A DNA stretch of 64,000 nt from Halomicrobium zhouii (GCF_900114435.1 NZ_FOZK01000001.1:1364001-1428000); one strand, 5' to 3'. Positions 9,132 through 17,233 are shown, numbered from the stretch's first letter. Notes: generated by a model not told the origin, from the letters alone. Program-made: numbers and translations.

Positions 9132-10208
9132 TCAGTCACCCTCTGCCGGATCGATCACGTTCGCTTCGGCGCGCTCGTCCATCCGGATGCCGGTCTTTTT
9201 CAGGATCTGGGTCGAGAACAGCGAGTCCCAGTCGTCGTCGCCGACGTCCCAGAACGCTTCCATGCGCTCGCGAACCTGCTCGATCCGTTTCTCACTCTTT
9301 GCCTCGCTCCGGCCGTGGGTCATCGCGAAGAAGTTGTACGGCCAGACGCCGTCGTGGCGCGGGCGCTCGTAGCAGTGGGTGACGAAGTCGAACGACGCGA
9401 TAGCTGGACCAACCTCGTCGACCACGTCGTCGGGGACGTTCCAGACGGTCATGCCGTTCTCCGAGTAGCCAAGCGCGTAGTGGTTGGGCACCACGCCGAC
9501 GCGCCGAACCTTGCCCTCCTGTTCGAACCGTTTGATAGTCTCTACGACCCACGACGGATCCTGGCCGATGACCGACGCCACGTCCGCATAGGGCGTCGCG
9601 GTGATGGGCAGGCCGCCCTGGATCTCCAGCACCAGGTCGAGTTCGTCGGGTGTCAGCCCACGACGCTCCGTCGGCGTCACGTCCGGTCCCAGGTCCGACA
9701 GGTCGAGGCCGTCTGGCAGGTCTTCCAGCGGGCCCTCGACGGGGAACTTCGCCTCGACGCGGAACTCCTGCTGTTTGGGGAGGTTGTAGGTCGCCTGGCC
9801 GGTCTCGTCTTCGATGTCGCCCAGCACCTCTGCCACCCTGTCTTCGTCGGCAACGCTCACGACGAACCAGACGTTGAGATGGGGGTGCTCGCGCTCGTAG
9901 TTGTGCGCGACTTCGGGGTGGTCGTTCACCTGCTCGACGACCTCGTCGAAGCGCTCTTCGGGGGCGTGCATCGCGACGAGCGTCGCCGTGCCGCCGATGG
10001 CCTCGGCGTCGATGAGCGCACCGAAGCGGGAGAGCGTCCCCGCCTCGTCCATCGCGGCGATACGGTCGACGAGTTCCGACTCGGTCACGTCGATGCCCGC
10101 CTCGCGGAGCGCGGCCGCTGCGGGTTCGAACGGCCGCTCGGTGACGGGGAACCCTCCCTGGAAGGCGTTGAGAATACCCCGGTCCACGGGGTCGATATCC
10201 TCGGTCAT
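9132..10208 (-). CDS. Siroheme decarboxylase, fused AhbA-AhbB type
   Basis: This 358-residue protein is built of two Lrp/AsnC-like halves. The N-terminal half (about residues 5-165) contains HNYEREHPHLNVWFVVS. The C-terminal half (about 185-350) contains THCYERPRHDG and VWPYNFFAMTHGRS. Both resemble the AhbA/AhbB subunits that turn siroheme into didecarboxysiroheme in the archaeal alternative haem pathway; elsewhere these are usually separate proteins. The ATG at 10208 is preferred over a longer frame because a TTATG-type TATA sits 29 bases upstream and the longer N-terminus looks non-conserved. It is the first gene of the operon. It could be mistaken for a transcription regulator. Confidence 0.88.
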   Translation of the reverse strand: MTEDIDPVDRGILNAFQGGFPVTERPFEPAAAALREAGIDVTESELVDRIAAMDEAGTLSRFGALIDAEAIGGTATLVAMHAPEERFDEVVEQVNDHPEVAHNYEREHPHLNVWFVVSVADEDRVAEVLGDIEDETGQATYNLPKQQEFRVEAKFPVEGPLEDLPDGLDLSDLGPDVTPTERRGLTPDELDLVLEIQGGLPITATPYADVASVIGQDPSWVVETIKRFEQEGKVRRVGVVPNHYALGYSENGMTVWNVPDDVVDEVGPAIASFDFVTHCYERPRHDGVWPYNFFAMTHGRSEAKSEKRIEQVRERMEAFWDVGDDDWDSLFSTQILKKTGIRMDERAEANVIDPAEGD

Positions 10209-10401
10209 GGCCAATCGTCGGTCCCGGGACGGCATAAGGGCCCCGGCGGCGCGCTCGCCGTGCCGACGGCCCGCACGCCGGGTGACAGCGACTCCGGCGA
10301 CCGGCCTCACAGTTAGGGATAGGCCATCGTTGCTTCCAGTCACGTATCACTCGGTCCTCACTCTCGATGGGTCAAAACAGTTGCCGAACCAACACCTTCT
10401 C

Positions 10402-10680
10402 GTGCTCCCCGACGTCACGCTCGGTGCGAACCTGCTCGTCTACGTCGCCCTGGGCCTCGCCGTCCCGCTATCGTTCGCCGCGGCGTACCGGGTCGTCGAC
10501 CGGCTCTCGCTGGGCAACTACGTCGATCAGTACCAGACCGTCGCGCCCGACGCGAATCGCGCGCTCGAAGCGCCGCCGAACGACGCCACTGTCGACGGAG
10601 AAATCTGTCCACACTGCGGTGAACGCAACGATCCGACGTTCGAGTTCTGCCGGTCCTGTACCGCTCGCGTGGCGGTCTGA
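10402..10680 (+). CDS. Small membrane protein with C-terminal zinc ribbon
   Basis: This 92-residue protein has one hydrophobic segment (about residues 8-28) and a soluble tail ending in a CxxC...CxxC zinc ribbon (CPHCGERNDPTFEFCRSC). Haloarchaea carry many such short anchor-plus-ribbon proteins of unknown role. The GTG start at 10402 is the most likely; a TTG at 10381 is the alternative. It is convergent with the next gene across a large palindrome. Confidence 0.7.
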   Translation: MLPDVTLGANLLVYVALGLAVPLSFAAAYRVVDRLSLGNYVDQYQTVAPDANRALEAPPNDATVDGEICPHCGERNDPTFEFCRSCTARVAV

Positions 10681-10692
10681 CGGCCCGTTCTC

Positions 10693-10774
10693 ATAGTGGT
10701 GGTTGTAACTACTTACCGGCGTTCGACGGCACCGGCCACGTCGAACGCCGGGACGGGCTTACAACCACCACTAT
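10693..10774. terminator. Nested perfect inverted repeat between convergent genes
   Basis: The outer arms are a perfect 16-base inverted repeat (10693-10708 with 10759-10774, left arm ATAGTGGTGGTTGTAA). The inner arms are a perfect 13-base repeat (10716-10728 with 10739-10751) around a 10-base loop. Two unpaired 7-base strands separate the stems. The element starts 12 bases after one stop codon and its right end touches the stop codon of the opposite gene. A bidirectional transcription terminator is the simplest reading; a short mobile-element remnant is possible. Confidence 0.6.
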
Positions 10775-11208
10775 CACCCTTTGACGCTGGTGACGTCGTA
10801 GCCCGCGTCCTGAACGTCCGCGACGATGCCCTCCTGATCGGCGCTGGCCTCGTAGTAGAAGATGAGGCGGAAGGCGCCGTCGCGGAGCAGCTGCTGGCAC
10901 TCCCAGACGAACTCGTCGCCGTCGATGGTCTTGCCCTGGTGCTGGTTCGAGGAGAAGTCCGGGTCGTCGTTGCCCGAGTAGACGTACACGTCCGCCGGGT
11001 CGTGGCCCGCGTGCTCCGAGATGATGTCGCCCACTTCCAGCGAGGCCTCCATCATCTCGATGTCCTCCTGGCCGTCGTATGTCGTGTGGACGATGACGCC
11101 GTTCAACTCGATGTCGCCCGGTTCGAGCAGCGCCTTCGTCCGCTGGTAGAGGTCGTTGTCGATGGCGTCGCGGTCGACCGTCTCCCCGTCCTCCTCAGTC
11201 GTGCCCAT
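10774..11208 (-). CDS. Haloarchaeal conserved protein, DUF5778-like
   Basis: This 144-residue soluble acidic protein has no motif from which a reaction could be assigned. Features are GVIVHTTYDGQEDIEMMEASLEVGD, VYVYSGNDDPDFSSNQHQG and FRLIFYYEASADQ. It resembles a haloarchaeal family I recall as DUF5778; this is from memory. The ATG at 11208 has a TATA-like GGTATGG 28 bases upstream, so the longer frame is not used. Confidence 0.7.
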   Translation of the reverse strand: MGTTEEDGETVDRDAIDNDLYQRTKALLEPGDIELNGVIVHTTYDGQEDIEMMEASLEVGDIISEHAGHDPADVYVYSGNDDPDFSSNQHQGKTIDGDEFVWECQQLLRDGAFRLIFYYEASADQEGIVADVQDAGYDVTSVKG

Positions 11209-11360
11209 GGGCTGAATCGGCCGTCTGTCCCCATACCTCTCACGATTCCTCGCTCGAAGTCCATAGAACATGTTCGAACGAATTCGAGGAGTTACGCACT
11301 GCTAGCGTCGCCACTCACCGATTACCTACCGAAAGAAATCACAACTGGAAGCAACGCCGC

Positions 11361-11555
11361 TTACAGTCGCGTCAGGTTCTCCGCGCGCGGACCCTTGTCC
11401 GCCTGCACGATGTCGAACTCGACCTCCTGACCCTCTTCCAGGTCGGGGCCGCCGACGTCTTCCATGTGGAAGAAGACGTCGTCGTCGGCATCGTCAGTCT
11501 CTATGAAGCCGTACCCTCCGGTATCATTGAAGAAGTCGACTGTGCCAGTCGCCAT
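11361..11555 (-). CDS. cspA: Cold-shock domain protein (second of tandem pair)
   Basis: This 64-residue single OB-fold CspA-type protein has RNP-1-like GGYGFIET and RNP-2-like DVFFHMEDV motifs and probably binds single-stranded RNA or DNA. It begins two bases after the stop codon of its near-identical twin and must share its transcript. The two differ at about ten positions, mostly in the acidic loop and at the C-terminus. Confidence 0.93.
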   Translation of the reverse strand: MATGTVDFFNDTGGYGFIETDDADDDVFFHMEDVGGPDLEEGQEVEFDIVQADKGPRAENLTRL

Positions 11556-11557
11556 GG

Positions 11558-11752
11558 TTACAGTCGCTCCACGTTTTCAGCCCGCGGACCCTTGTCCGCT
11601 TGCACGATGTCGAACTCGACTTCCTGACCTTCTTCTAAGTCAGGGCCGCCGATGTCCTCCATGTGGAAGAAGACGTCCTCGTCGGAGTCTTCGGTATCGA
11701 TGAAACCGTATCCGCCTGTGTCGTTGAAGAAGTCAACCGTACCGGTCGCCAT
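11558..11752 (-). CDS. cspA: Cold-shock domain protein (first of tandem pair)
   Basis: This 64-residue CspA-type nucleic-acid chaperone has GGYGFIDT and DVFFHMEDI motifs. It is the promoter-proximal copy of a tandem duplication. A TATA box (TTTTAATAG on the minus strand, 11778-11787) lies 30 bases before the ATG. Confidence 0.93.
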   Translation of the reverse strand: MATGTVDFFNDTGGYGFIDTEDSDEDVFFHMEDIGGPDLEEGQEVEFDIVQADKGPRAENVERL

Positions 11753-11777
11753 TGCAACCGTCTAAAAGCGATTCAAC

Positions 11778-11787
11778 TATTAAAATC
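11778..11787 (-). promoter_or_regulatory. TATA box for the cspA pair
   Basis: ATTTTAATAG on the minus strand is centred about 30 bases before the ATG at 11752. The gap is shared with the rightward uppS gene, whose likely TATA (ACTTATC) is near 11848-11855. Confidence 0.5.
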
Positions 11788-11880
11788 CTGCGGCCAGGGG
11801 GCCGTCTGCAAGCTCGGACACCGAGGACGGGCGTCCGCGGAGCACAAGCTACTTATCGACTGCCTGAAACCATTGACACA

Positions 11881-12798
11881 ATGCTAACGCGGGTCCGCGC
11901 GCTCGCCCAGGGAGTCTACGAGCGCATGCTGGAGTGGGAACTCTCTTCGACGCCGTCGCACGTCGCCGTCATCCAGGACGGCAACCGCCGGTACGCGCGA
12001 AAGGAAGGAAAGGAGACGACCGAGGGCCACGTCGAGGGCGCCGAGACGACAGAGGCGCTGCTCCACTGGTCGGACGAACTCGACATCGACGAGGTGACGC
12101 TGTACACCTTCTCGACGGAGAACTTCAACCGGCCCGAGGACCAGCTCGAGGCCATCTTCGACCTCGTCGAGGAGAAGCTCCGCGCGTTCGCCGACGCCGA
12201 CCGCGTCCACGAGAACGAGGTCCGCATCCGCGCCATCGGCGAGTTAGAGATGCTCCCCGAACGCGTCCAGGACGCCATCGACTACGCCGAGCGACGCACA
12301 GCGAGCTACGACCGCCTCCACCTCAACGTCGCGCTCGCTTACGGCGGCCGGAGCCAGCTCTTGAACGCGGCCCGGGACGTCGCCAGCGCCGTCGCCGACG
12401 GTGACCTCGCTCCCGAGAACGTCGACGTCGACGCCGTCGAGGAACGCCTCTACGAGGGGCCGACCCGGGACGTCGACCTCATCGTCCGCACCGGCGGCGA
12501 CGAACGGACCTCTAACTTCCTCCCGTGGCACGCCAACGGCAACGAGGCCGCCGTCTACTTCTGTGCGCCGTACTGGCCGGAGTTCCGCCGGATCGACTTC
12601 CTGCGGGCGATCCGGACCTACGAGAACCGCGAGGAATCGTGGCGGAAACACCGCGCCCGCCGTGCCCTCGCGCTCGTGCGTGCCGTCGGGGCTGCCGAGG
12701 CGCCGAAGGCCCGCCAGGTACTCGGGCGGTTCAAGGACGCGCTCCCCAGCGCCGAGCGCGAGGCCATCGAGGACGAGGTCGAACCGGCTGCGGACTGA
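11881..12798 (+). CDS. uppS: cis-Prenyltransferase (undecaprenyl-diphosphate synthase family), catalytic type
   Basis: This 305-residue synthase makes the polyprenyl diphosphate used as glycan-carrier lipid in N-glycosylation. The catalytic motif IQDGNRR is at residues 31-37, with TFSTENFNRP at 77-86, ALAYGGRSQ at 151-159 and RTGGDERTSNF at 203-213. The last block departs from the usual RTSGE-R-SNF-WQ...AELYF: here it reads FLPWHANGNEAAVYFCAPYW, so the C-terminal half is the altered one. It converges on a homologue with the opposite pattern (12939-13547). Confidence 0.9.
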   Translation: MLTRVRALAQGVYERMLEWELSSTPSHVAVIQDGNRRYARKEGKETTEGHVEGAETTEALLHWSDELDIDEVTLYTFSTENFNRPEDQLEAIFDLVEEKLRAFADADRVHENEVRIRAIGELEMLPERVQDAIDYAERRTASYDRLHLNVALAYGGRSQLLNAARDVASAVADGDLAPENVDVDAVEERLYEGPTRDVDLIVRTGGDERTSNFLPWHANGNEAAVYFCAPYWPEFRRIDFLRAIRTYENREESWRKHRARRALALVRAVGAAEAPKARQVLGRFKDALPSAEREAIEDEVEPAAD

Positions 12799-12872
12799 GT
12801 CGCTCCGTCCGACGAGTGCCGGTCTGCGTATCGACCGAATCTCCGAGGGACTCCCTTTGGTCGCCCCTCGAC

Positions 12873-12905
12873 GTTTGGACGCTTCACGGGGCTCAGCGTC
12901 CAAAC
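12873..12905. terminator. Hairpin between convergent cis-prenyltransferase genes
   Basis: A perfect 11-base inverted repeat (GTTTGGACGCT / AGCGTCCAAAC) flanks an 11-base loop in the 140-base gap between the two convergent genes. It probably ends transcription from both sides. Confidence 0.5.
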
Positions 12906-12938
12906 TGCCGTCACATCACAGATGCGACGTAATTCGGC

Positions 12939-13547
12939 CTACCGGCCGAATCTCCGCTGACGGTCCTGGTAATCCCGCAGCGCCCGCAGGTAGTCGCGCT
13001 CGCGGAAGTTCCGCCAGTTCACGTCGGTGAAGTACAGTTCCGAGTAGACTGACTGCCAGATCATGAAATCCGAGAGCCGTTCGGCGCCGGTCTTGATGAC
13101 CAGGTCCGGCGCCGTCGGGAAGACGAGCCGTCGGTCGACGTCGTCCTCGTCGATGTCTTCGGGGTCGAGGTCGCCGGCCCTGGCCTCCTCGGCGAGGCCC
13201 TTGACCGCCGTGGCGAACTCGTGTTTCCCGCCGAGGCCGATGGAAATCTGGACCGGTGCGTCTACTTGCTCGTCGTCGTCGGGGCCGCGGACGGCGACTT
13301 CGCCGGGTGCCCTGACGCGTTCGAGTTCCCGGCGGAGCGTCGGCACCGCGCCTTCGTCGAGGACGCTGACGTAGACGACCACCTGCTCGGTACCGAACTG
13401 GAACGCCAGATCGAGGAACTGTTCCAGCGTGTCGTAGGCGTCCGGTTCCAGCAGGTCACGCTCGGTGATGACCAGCGCGACCGTCTCGGGCAGGTCGGCG
13501 TCGCTGGACTGGAGGCGGGCAGCGAGGTACCGGTCGTAGAGTGGCAC
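12939..13547 (-). CDS. cis-Prenyltransferase homologue lacking the DGNRR motif
   Basis: This 202-residue member of the undecaprenyl-diphosphate synthase family has lost the catalytic block: the aligned stretch reads ALVITERDLLEP near residues 24-34. Its C-terminal half is close to canonical, KTGAERLSDFMIWQ then YSELYFTDVNW (about 152-178), and IGLGGKHE (103-110) aligns with the usual YGGR region. This pattern suggests a non-catalytic partner subunit, like NgBR in the eukaryotic heterodimer. The GTG at 13547 has a TATA (GTTTTAGG) 28 bases upstream; a GTG at 13556 is an alternative. Confidence 0.8.
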   Translation of the reverse strand: MPLYDRYLAARLQSSDADLPETVALVITERDLLEPDAYDTLEQFLDLAFQFGTEQVVVYVSVLDEGAVPTLRRELERVRAPGEVAVRGPDDDEQVDAPVQISIGLGGKHEFATAVKGLAEEARAGDLDPEDIDEDDVDRRLVFPTAPDLVIKTGAERLSDFMIWQSVYSELYFTDVNWRNFRERDYLRALRDYQDRQRRFGR

Positions 13548-13717
13548 GCCTGTCACTTCGGCAGGGGTACTCCTAAAACTCACTACTCGACGGGGTCCCC
13601 GGCGGCGACGCCGCTCCGAACACGAAAGTGGTGATACGTCGACAGGCGGGGCCGCTGGCGGGCGCTGACGTGGGGAAGTCCGGAAAGGGTAAGTGCCTCT
13701 CCGCGGAACGGCGGGAC

Positions 13718-15109
13718 GTGACATCGACTGTCCGGCGGGCCGTGGCCTTCGCACTCGTCGGCAGCCTGGCGCTGCTGGCCCCGGTCGTCGTCGGCACCGG
13801 GTCCGACACGGTCGCCGCTCTCGCCGCGCCGCTCGGGGCGGCACCGTCGCTCGTCGCGACGGCGGCGATGGCGGCACCGTTCGTGCTCGTCGCCGCCTTC
13901 GCGCTGACCGTCGACGACGACCGGGCCCTGTTCGACCTGTTCGCCCGTCCCGGTGACCGACAGGACGGGACGCTGTACGGCCTCGCCGGGTTCTCGCTCG
14001 CGGCCGCCGGTCTCGCACTGCTGGCCGGTCAGTTCGGGCTGCCCACGTGGGTGTTCGTCGGGAGCGTCTTCGTCCTCGGCGTCGGCAACGTCGCCGGCAA
14101 CGCCACCGACGCGTTCACCGGCGAGCGCATCCTCTCGACCGCCGGCTTCGTCGTCGGCGGGTTCGCCGGGGCCGTCGTCGGCCAGGCCGTCGCCGCACGA
14201 CTCGTCGGCATCGACCTGACCGGCGAGTTCGTCGCGGTCGTCGCCTTCCTCGCCGCCAGCGGTGCGCTCCTGGGGGCGCTCCTCCGGTCGGTCCTCTTCG
14301 AGCGCGACGACCCCCTCGTGATGGTCTCTATCGGTCTTTTGCTGTGGCTCCTCTCCGATCTGCCCCTCGAAGACGTGACGACCACCCGCATCGCCGTCGC
14401 GCTCGCCGTGACGGTGGCGCTGGGCTACGTCGCCTACGCGCTCGACACCGCGTCGCTGCCGGGGATGCTCACCGGCGTCTTCCTCGGCCTGCTGACGATG
14501 GTGCTGGGCGACTTCCGGTGGTTCGCCATGCTCATCACCTTCTTCGGCCTCGGGGGACTGGCCTCGAAGTTCCGCTACGAGGAGAAGGAACGCCGCGGCA
14601 TCGCCGAGGAGAACGAGGGCGCCAGGGGCAGCGGCAACGTCCTGGCGAACTCGCTGGTCGCGCTGGTCGCCGTCATCGGCTGGGCGGCCAGCCAGGACGT
14701 CCCCGACCTCGACTCACTCCTGTTCCTCTTTGCCTTCGCCGGGTCGCTGGCCGCGGCGATGAGCGACACACTCTCTTCGGAGATCGGCGGGCTCTACGAC
14801 GACCCCAGGCTCATCACCACGTTCGAGCGCGTCGACCCCGGAACCGACGGTGCCATCACCTGGCAGGGTGAGGTCGCCGGGCTCGTCGGTGCCGGCATCA
14901 TCGCGGGCATCGCCGGTGCGCTGTTCGACCCCGTCGACGCGGTGGGCGCGGTCATCGTCCTCGGCGCCGGCGTCGCGGGGATGACCGTCGACAGCCTCCT
15001 CGGTGCCACTATCGAGGGCCGCCTCGTCGACAACCAGGGCGTGAACCTGCTGGCCACCGTCGCGGCGGCCGTCGTCGGCGTGGCGCTCGCCGTCCTCGTT
15101 CTCGCATGA
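13718..15109 (+). CDS. DUF92 family integral membrane protein
   Basis: This 463-residue protein has about twelve hydrophobic segments. The second half (from about residue 230) matches the DUF92/TMEM19 family, with motifs LPGMLTGVFLG, GDFRWFAMLITFFGLGGLASKFRYEEKERRGIAEENEGARGSGNVLANS, AAMSDTLSSEIG and GMTVDSLLGATIEG. The first half is extra membrane sequence. A plant DUF92 member (VTE6) is a phytyl-phosphate kinase, so an isoprenoid-phosphate kinase role is conceivable next to cis-prenyltransferases. The GTG at 13718 is chosen because the frame further upstream is not hydrophobic. Its stop overlaps the GNAT start (ATGA). Confidence 0.8.
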   Translation: MTSTVRRAVAFALVGSLALLAPVVVGTGSDTVAALAAPLGAAPSLVATAAMAAPFVLVAAFALTVDDDRALFDLFARPGDRQDGTLYGLAGFSLAAAGLALLAGQFGLPTWVFVGSVFVLGVGNVAGNATDAFTGERILSTAGFVVGGFAGAVVGQAVAARLVGIDLTGEFVAVVAFLAASGALLGALLRSVLFERDDPLVMVSIGLLLWLLSDLPLEDVTTTRIAVALAVTVALGYVAYALDTASLPGMLTGVFLGLLTMVLGDFRWFAMLITFFGLGGLASKFRYEEKERRGIAEENEGARGSGNVLANSLVALVAVIGWAASQDVPDLDSLLFLFAFAGSLAAAMSDTLSSEIGGLYDDPRLITTFERVDPGTDGAITWQGEVAGLVGAGIIAGIAGALFDPVDAVGAVIVLGAGVAGMTVDSLLGATIEGRLVDNQGVNLLATVAAAVVGVALAVLVLA

Positions 15110-15522
15110 TCAGGCCCGCCGAACCGGCCGACTACCGAGCGCTCCGTGCGATTCAGGAGGCTGCACTCGACGAGCACTGGCCCGACCTGCTCGAACTCGG
15201 CGTCGACGGCCCGCCGATATGCCTCGTCGCTGAGACGGACCGGCCGGTCGGCTACGCGCTCGTCGTCGACGGCGACGACGTCGCGTACGTCGCCGAACTC
15301 GCCGTCGCACCAGCCGAACAGGGCCAGGGGTACGGCTCCGAGTTGCTGGCCGCGCTGCTTGACAGGCTCAGATCGGCGGGGTTCGAAACTATCCGGCTGA
15401 CTGCGCGGGCCGACGACGACCGGGTGCGTTCTTTCTACGAAACCTTCGGCTTCGACGCGGTCGACGAGGTGCCGGACCACTACGACGACGGCGACGCGGT
15501 CGTGCTGGCCAGGTCCCTCTAG
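15106..15522 (+). CDS. GNAT family N-acetyltransferase
   Basis: This 138-residue protein has the full GNAT fold. The acetyl-CoA loop is EQGQGYGSELL (about residues 67-77), beta4 is VAYVAELAVAP and the C-terminal motif is VRSFYETFGFDAV. The substrate is unknown. Its ATG overlaps the DUF92 stop codon by four bases, so the two genes are translationally coupled. Confidence 0.88.
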   Translation: MIRPAEPADYRALRAIQEAALDEHWPDLLELGVDGPPICLVAETDRPVGYALVVDGDDVAYVAELAVAPAEQGQGYGSELLAALLDRLRSAGFETIRLTARADDDRVRSFYETFGFDAVDEVPDHYDDGDAVVLARSL

Positions 15523-15542
15523 TATCGCCGGGTCCGGCCCCG

Positions 15543-17006
15543 CTAGAAGTCGTCTATCGTCCGCACGCGGACGTTGGTGGGCTGTTTGACGTACTCGCCC
15601 TCGCTTCCACCGACGACGTGCCGGACGCCGCGCTGAGCGGCCACGTCGAGCAGGCGCTGGGTGACGGGCCCGTCGAGCACGACCGTCTCGGGGACGGCGT
15701 CCAGTTCGTCGACGAGGCCGAAGGCGTCCTCGACCGCCCCTTCCTCCAGCACTCGCGCCGTCTCGTCGAGCAACCGAACCCGGCCGGTGTGGTCGGCGAT
15801 GACTGCCTGGACGTGGCCCGCCACCGTGTTGGTCGTCTCGCTCGATGCGGTGTCGGTCGCTGTCGCGGACGACGACTCGGCGGTGGCGGTCGTCTCCCCC
15901 GCCGTCACTTCCACCGTCGACGCCGTTTCGGCCGACGCCGCGCCGTCGCCGGGTGCCCTGGATATCGGAGCGTCGGTGTGCGCAGACTGGCCCGCGGTTC
16001 CGCCGTCCGCCTCGGCCATCTCGCCAGTGGCCTGTTCCGCGGCGGCGTCGCCTGCGCTGGACTCGTCGGTGGTGGATCCGGCGACGTCGGGCCCGTCACC
16101 GGCTGGATCAGGGGTGCCGTCGGGCGTACCGTCGCCGGCCGCACTCTCGTCGTCAGATAACTGCGCGTCGGGTTCTCGCTCGCCGAACGGGCTGGATTCG
16201 GTCGCTTCGACGACGGTCTCGGCGGGCACCTTCTCCCGGAGCGCCGCGGTTATCTGGCCGCGAGAGAGGTCCTCGACGCCGGTGCCGGGCGGGGCGAACG
16301 CGACGTAGTCGACCGAGCCGACCTGCGTGAGTTCCTTCATGATGAGTTCGCCGCCGCGGTCGCCGTCGAGGAAGGCGGTGACCGTCCGGCGCTTCGTCAG
16401 CTCGGCGACCGGTTCGGGGACGTCAGTTCCCTCCACGGCGATGGCGTTCTTGACGCCGTACTGCAGGAGCTGGAGGACGTCGGCGCGGCCCTCGACGACG
16501 ACGACGGCGTCGCTGTCGGCGACGCGCGGGCCGGCGGGGAACCCTTCGTACTCGGTGACGTTCTCGACCCGGACGCGCTGGCGGACCTCGTCGACGATGT
16601 CGACGGAGGTGACCGCGTCCGCTTCGAGGTCGGCGAGCAGGTCCGTCGCCCGGTCGACGACGGTGCGTCGTTTCGCCTGCCGGACGTCTTCGAGGTCGCT
16701 TACCTCGATAGTCGCCCGGCAGGGACCGACCCGTTCGATGGTCTCCAGCGAGGCCGCGAGCAGTGCCGTCTCGACGCGGTCGAGCCCGCTGGCGATGGTA
16801 ATTTCGCCGAAGGACTGACCGCCTTCCGAGTCGACGTCGACGTCGATGCGACCCACCTTGGAGTGGTCCTGTAGCTCGCGGAGGTCCAGGTCCTCCCCGA
16901 GGAGCCCCTCGGTCTGGCCGAAGATGGCACCGACGACGTCGTTTCGCTCGACGACTCCGTTGGCGGTGATGTCGGCGTGGATGAGATATTTGGCTGAATC
17001 GTACAT
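15543..17006 (-). CDS. dnaG: Archaeal DnaG-type primase / exosome subunit
   Basis: This 487-residue protein starts MYDSAKYLIHADITANGVVERNDVVGAIFGQTEGLLG, the archaeal DnaG N-terminus. A Toprim domain (about residues 165-260) has VVVEGRADVLQL (catalytic Glu) and TAFLDGDRGG (DxD). Archaeal DnaG is an RNA-exosome subunit and has been reported to prime in vitro. A low-complexity stretch of about 120 residues, rich in Ala, Thr, Asp, Gly and Ser (about 288-405), separates the Toprim core from a conserved C-terminal helical domain (HVQAVIADHTGRVRLLD onward). The stop faces the GNAT gene. Confidence 0.93.
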   Translation of the reverse strand: MYDSAKYLIHADITANGVVERNDVVGAIFGQTEGLLGEDLDLRELQDHSKVGRIDVDVDSEGGQSFGEITIASGLDRVETALLAASLETIERVGPCRATIEVSDLEDVRQAKRRTVVDRATDLLADLEADAVTSVDIVDEVRQRVRVENVTEYEGFPAGPRVADSDAVVVVEGRADVLQLLQYGVKNAIAVEGTDVPEPVAELTKRRTVTAFLDGDRGGELIMKELTQVGSVDYVAFAPPGTGVEDLSRGQITAALREKVPAETVVEATESSPFGEREPDAQLSDDESAAGDGTPDGTPDPAGDGPDVAGSTTDESSAGDAAAEQATGEMAEADGGTAGQSAHTDAPISRAPGDGAASAETASTVEVTAGETTATAESSSATATDTASSETTNTVAGHVQAVIADHTGRVRLLDETARVLEEGAVEDAFGLVDELDAVPETVVLDGPVTQRLLDVAAQRGVRHVVGGSEGEYVKQPTNVRVRTIDDF

Positions 17007-17233
17007 ACTGTCCTCTGGGTGCGGCGGCGGTCGGCACTCGCGCCACCGCGTGGATTGGTAGTAAATTCGGTGTCGCGACTGAAATAGCTGCCGACCCGGG
17101 CGAAAACGTCGACCAAGCGTCTCAGACGGACTGTCGTAATTCGGTGTCGGTTCGCCGCCACAGATACGCTGTGTCACGGTCACGCCCTCCCCCGAACGAC
17201 GATGCCTGCCGGGAACAGTTACGACCGTCCGTC

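Noticed and set aside
9132-10208. Plain Lrp/AsnC transcription regulator
   Set aside because: Two fused halves with HPHLNVWF and WPYNFFAMTHG motifs plus the tetrapyrrole operon context fit siroheme decarboxylase better.
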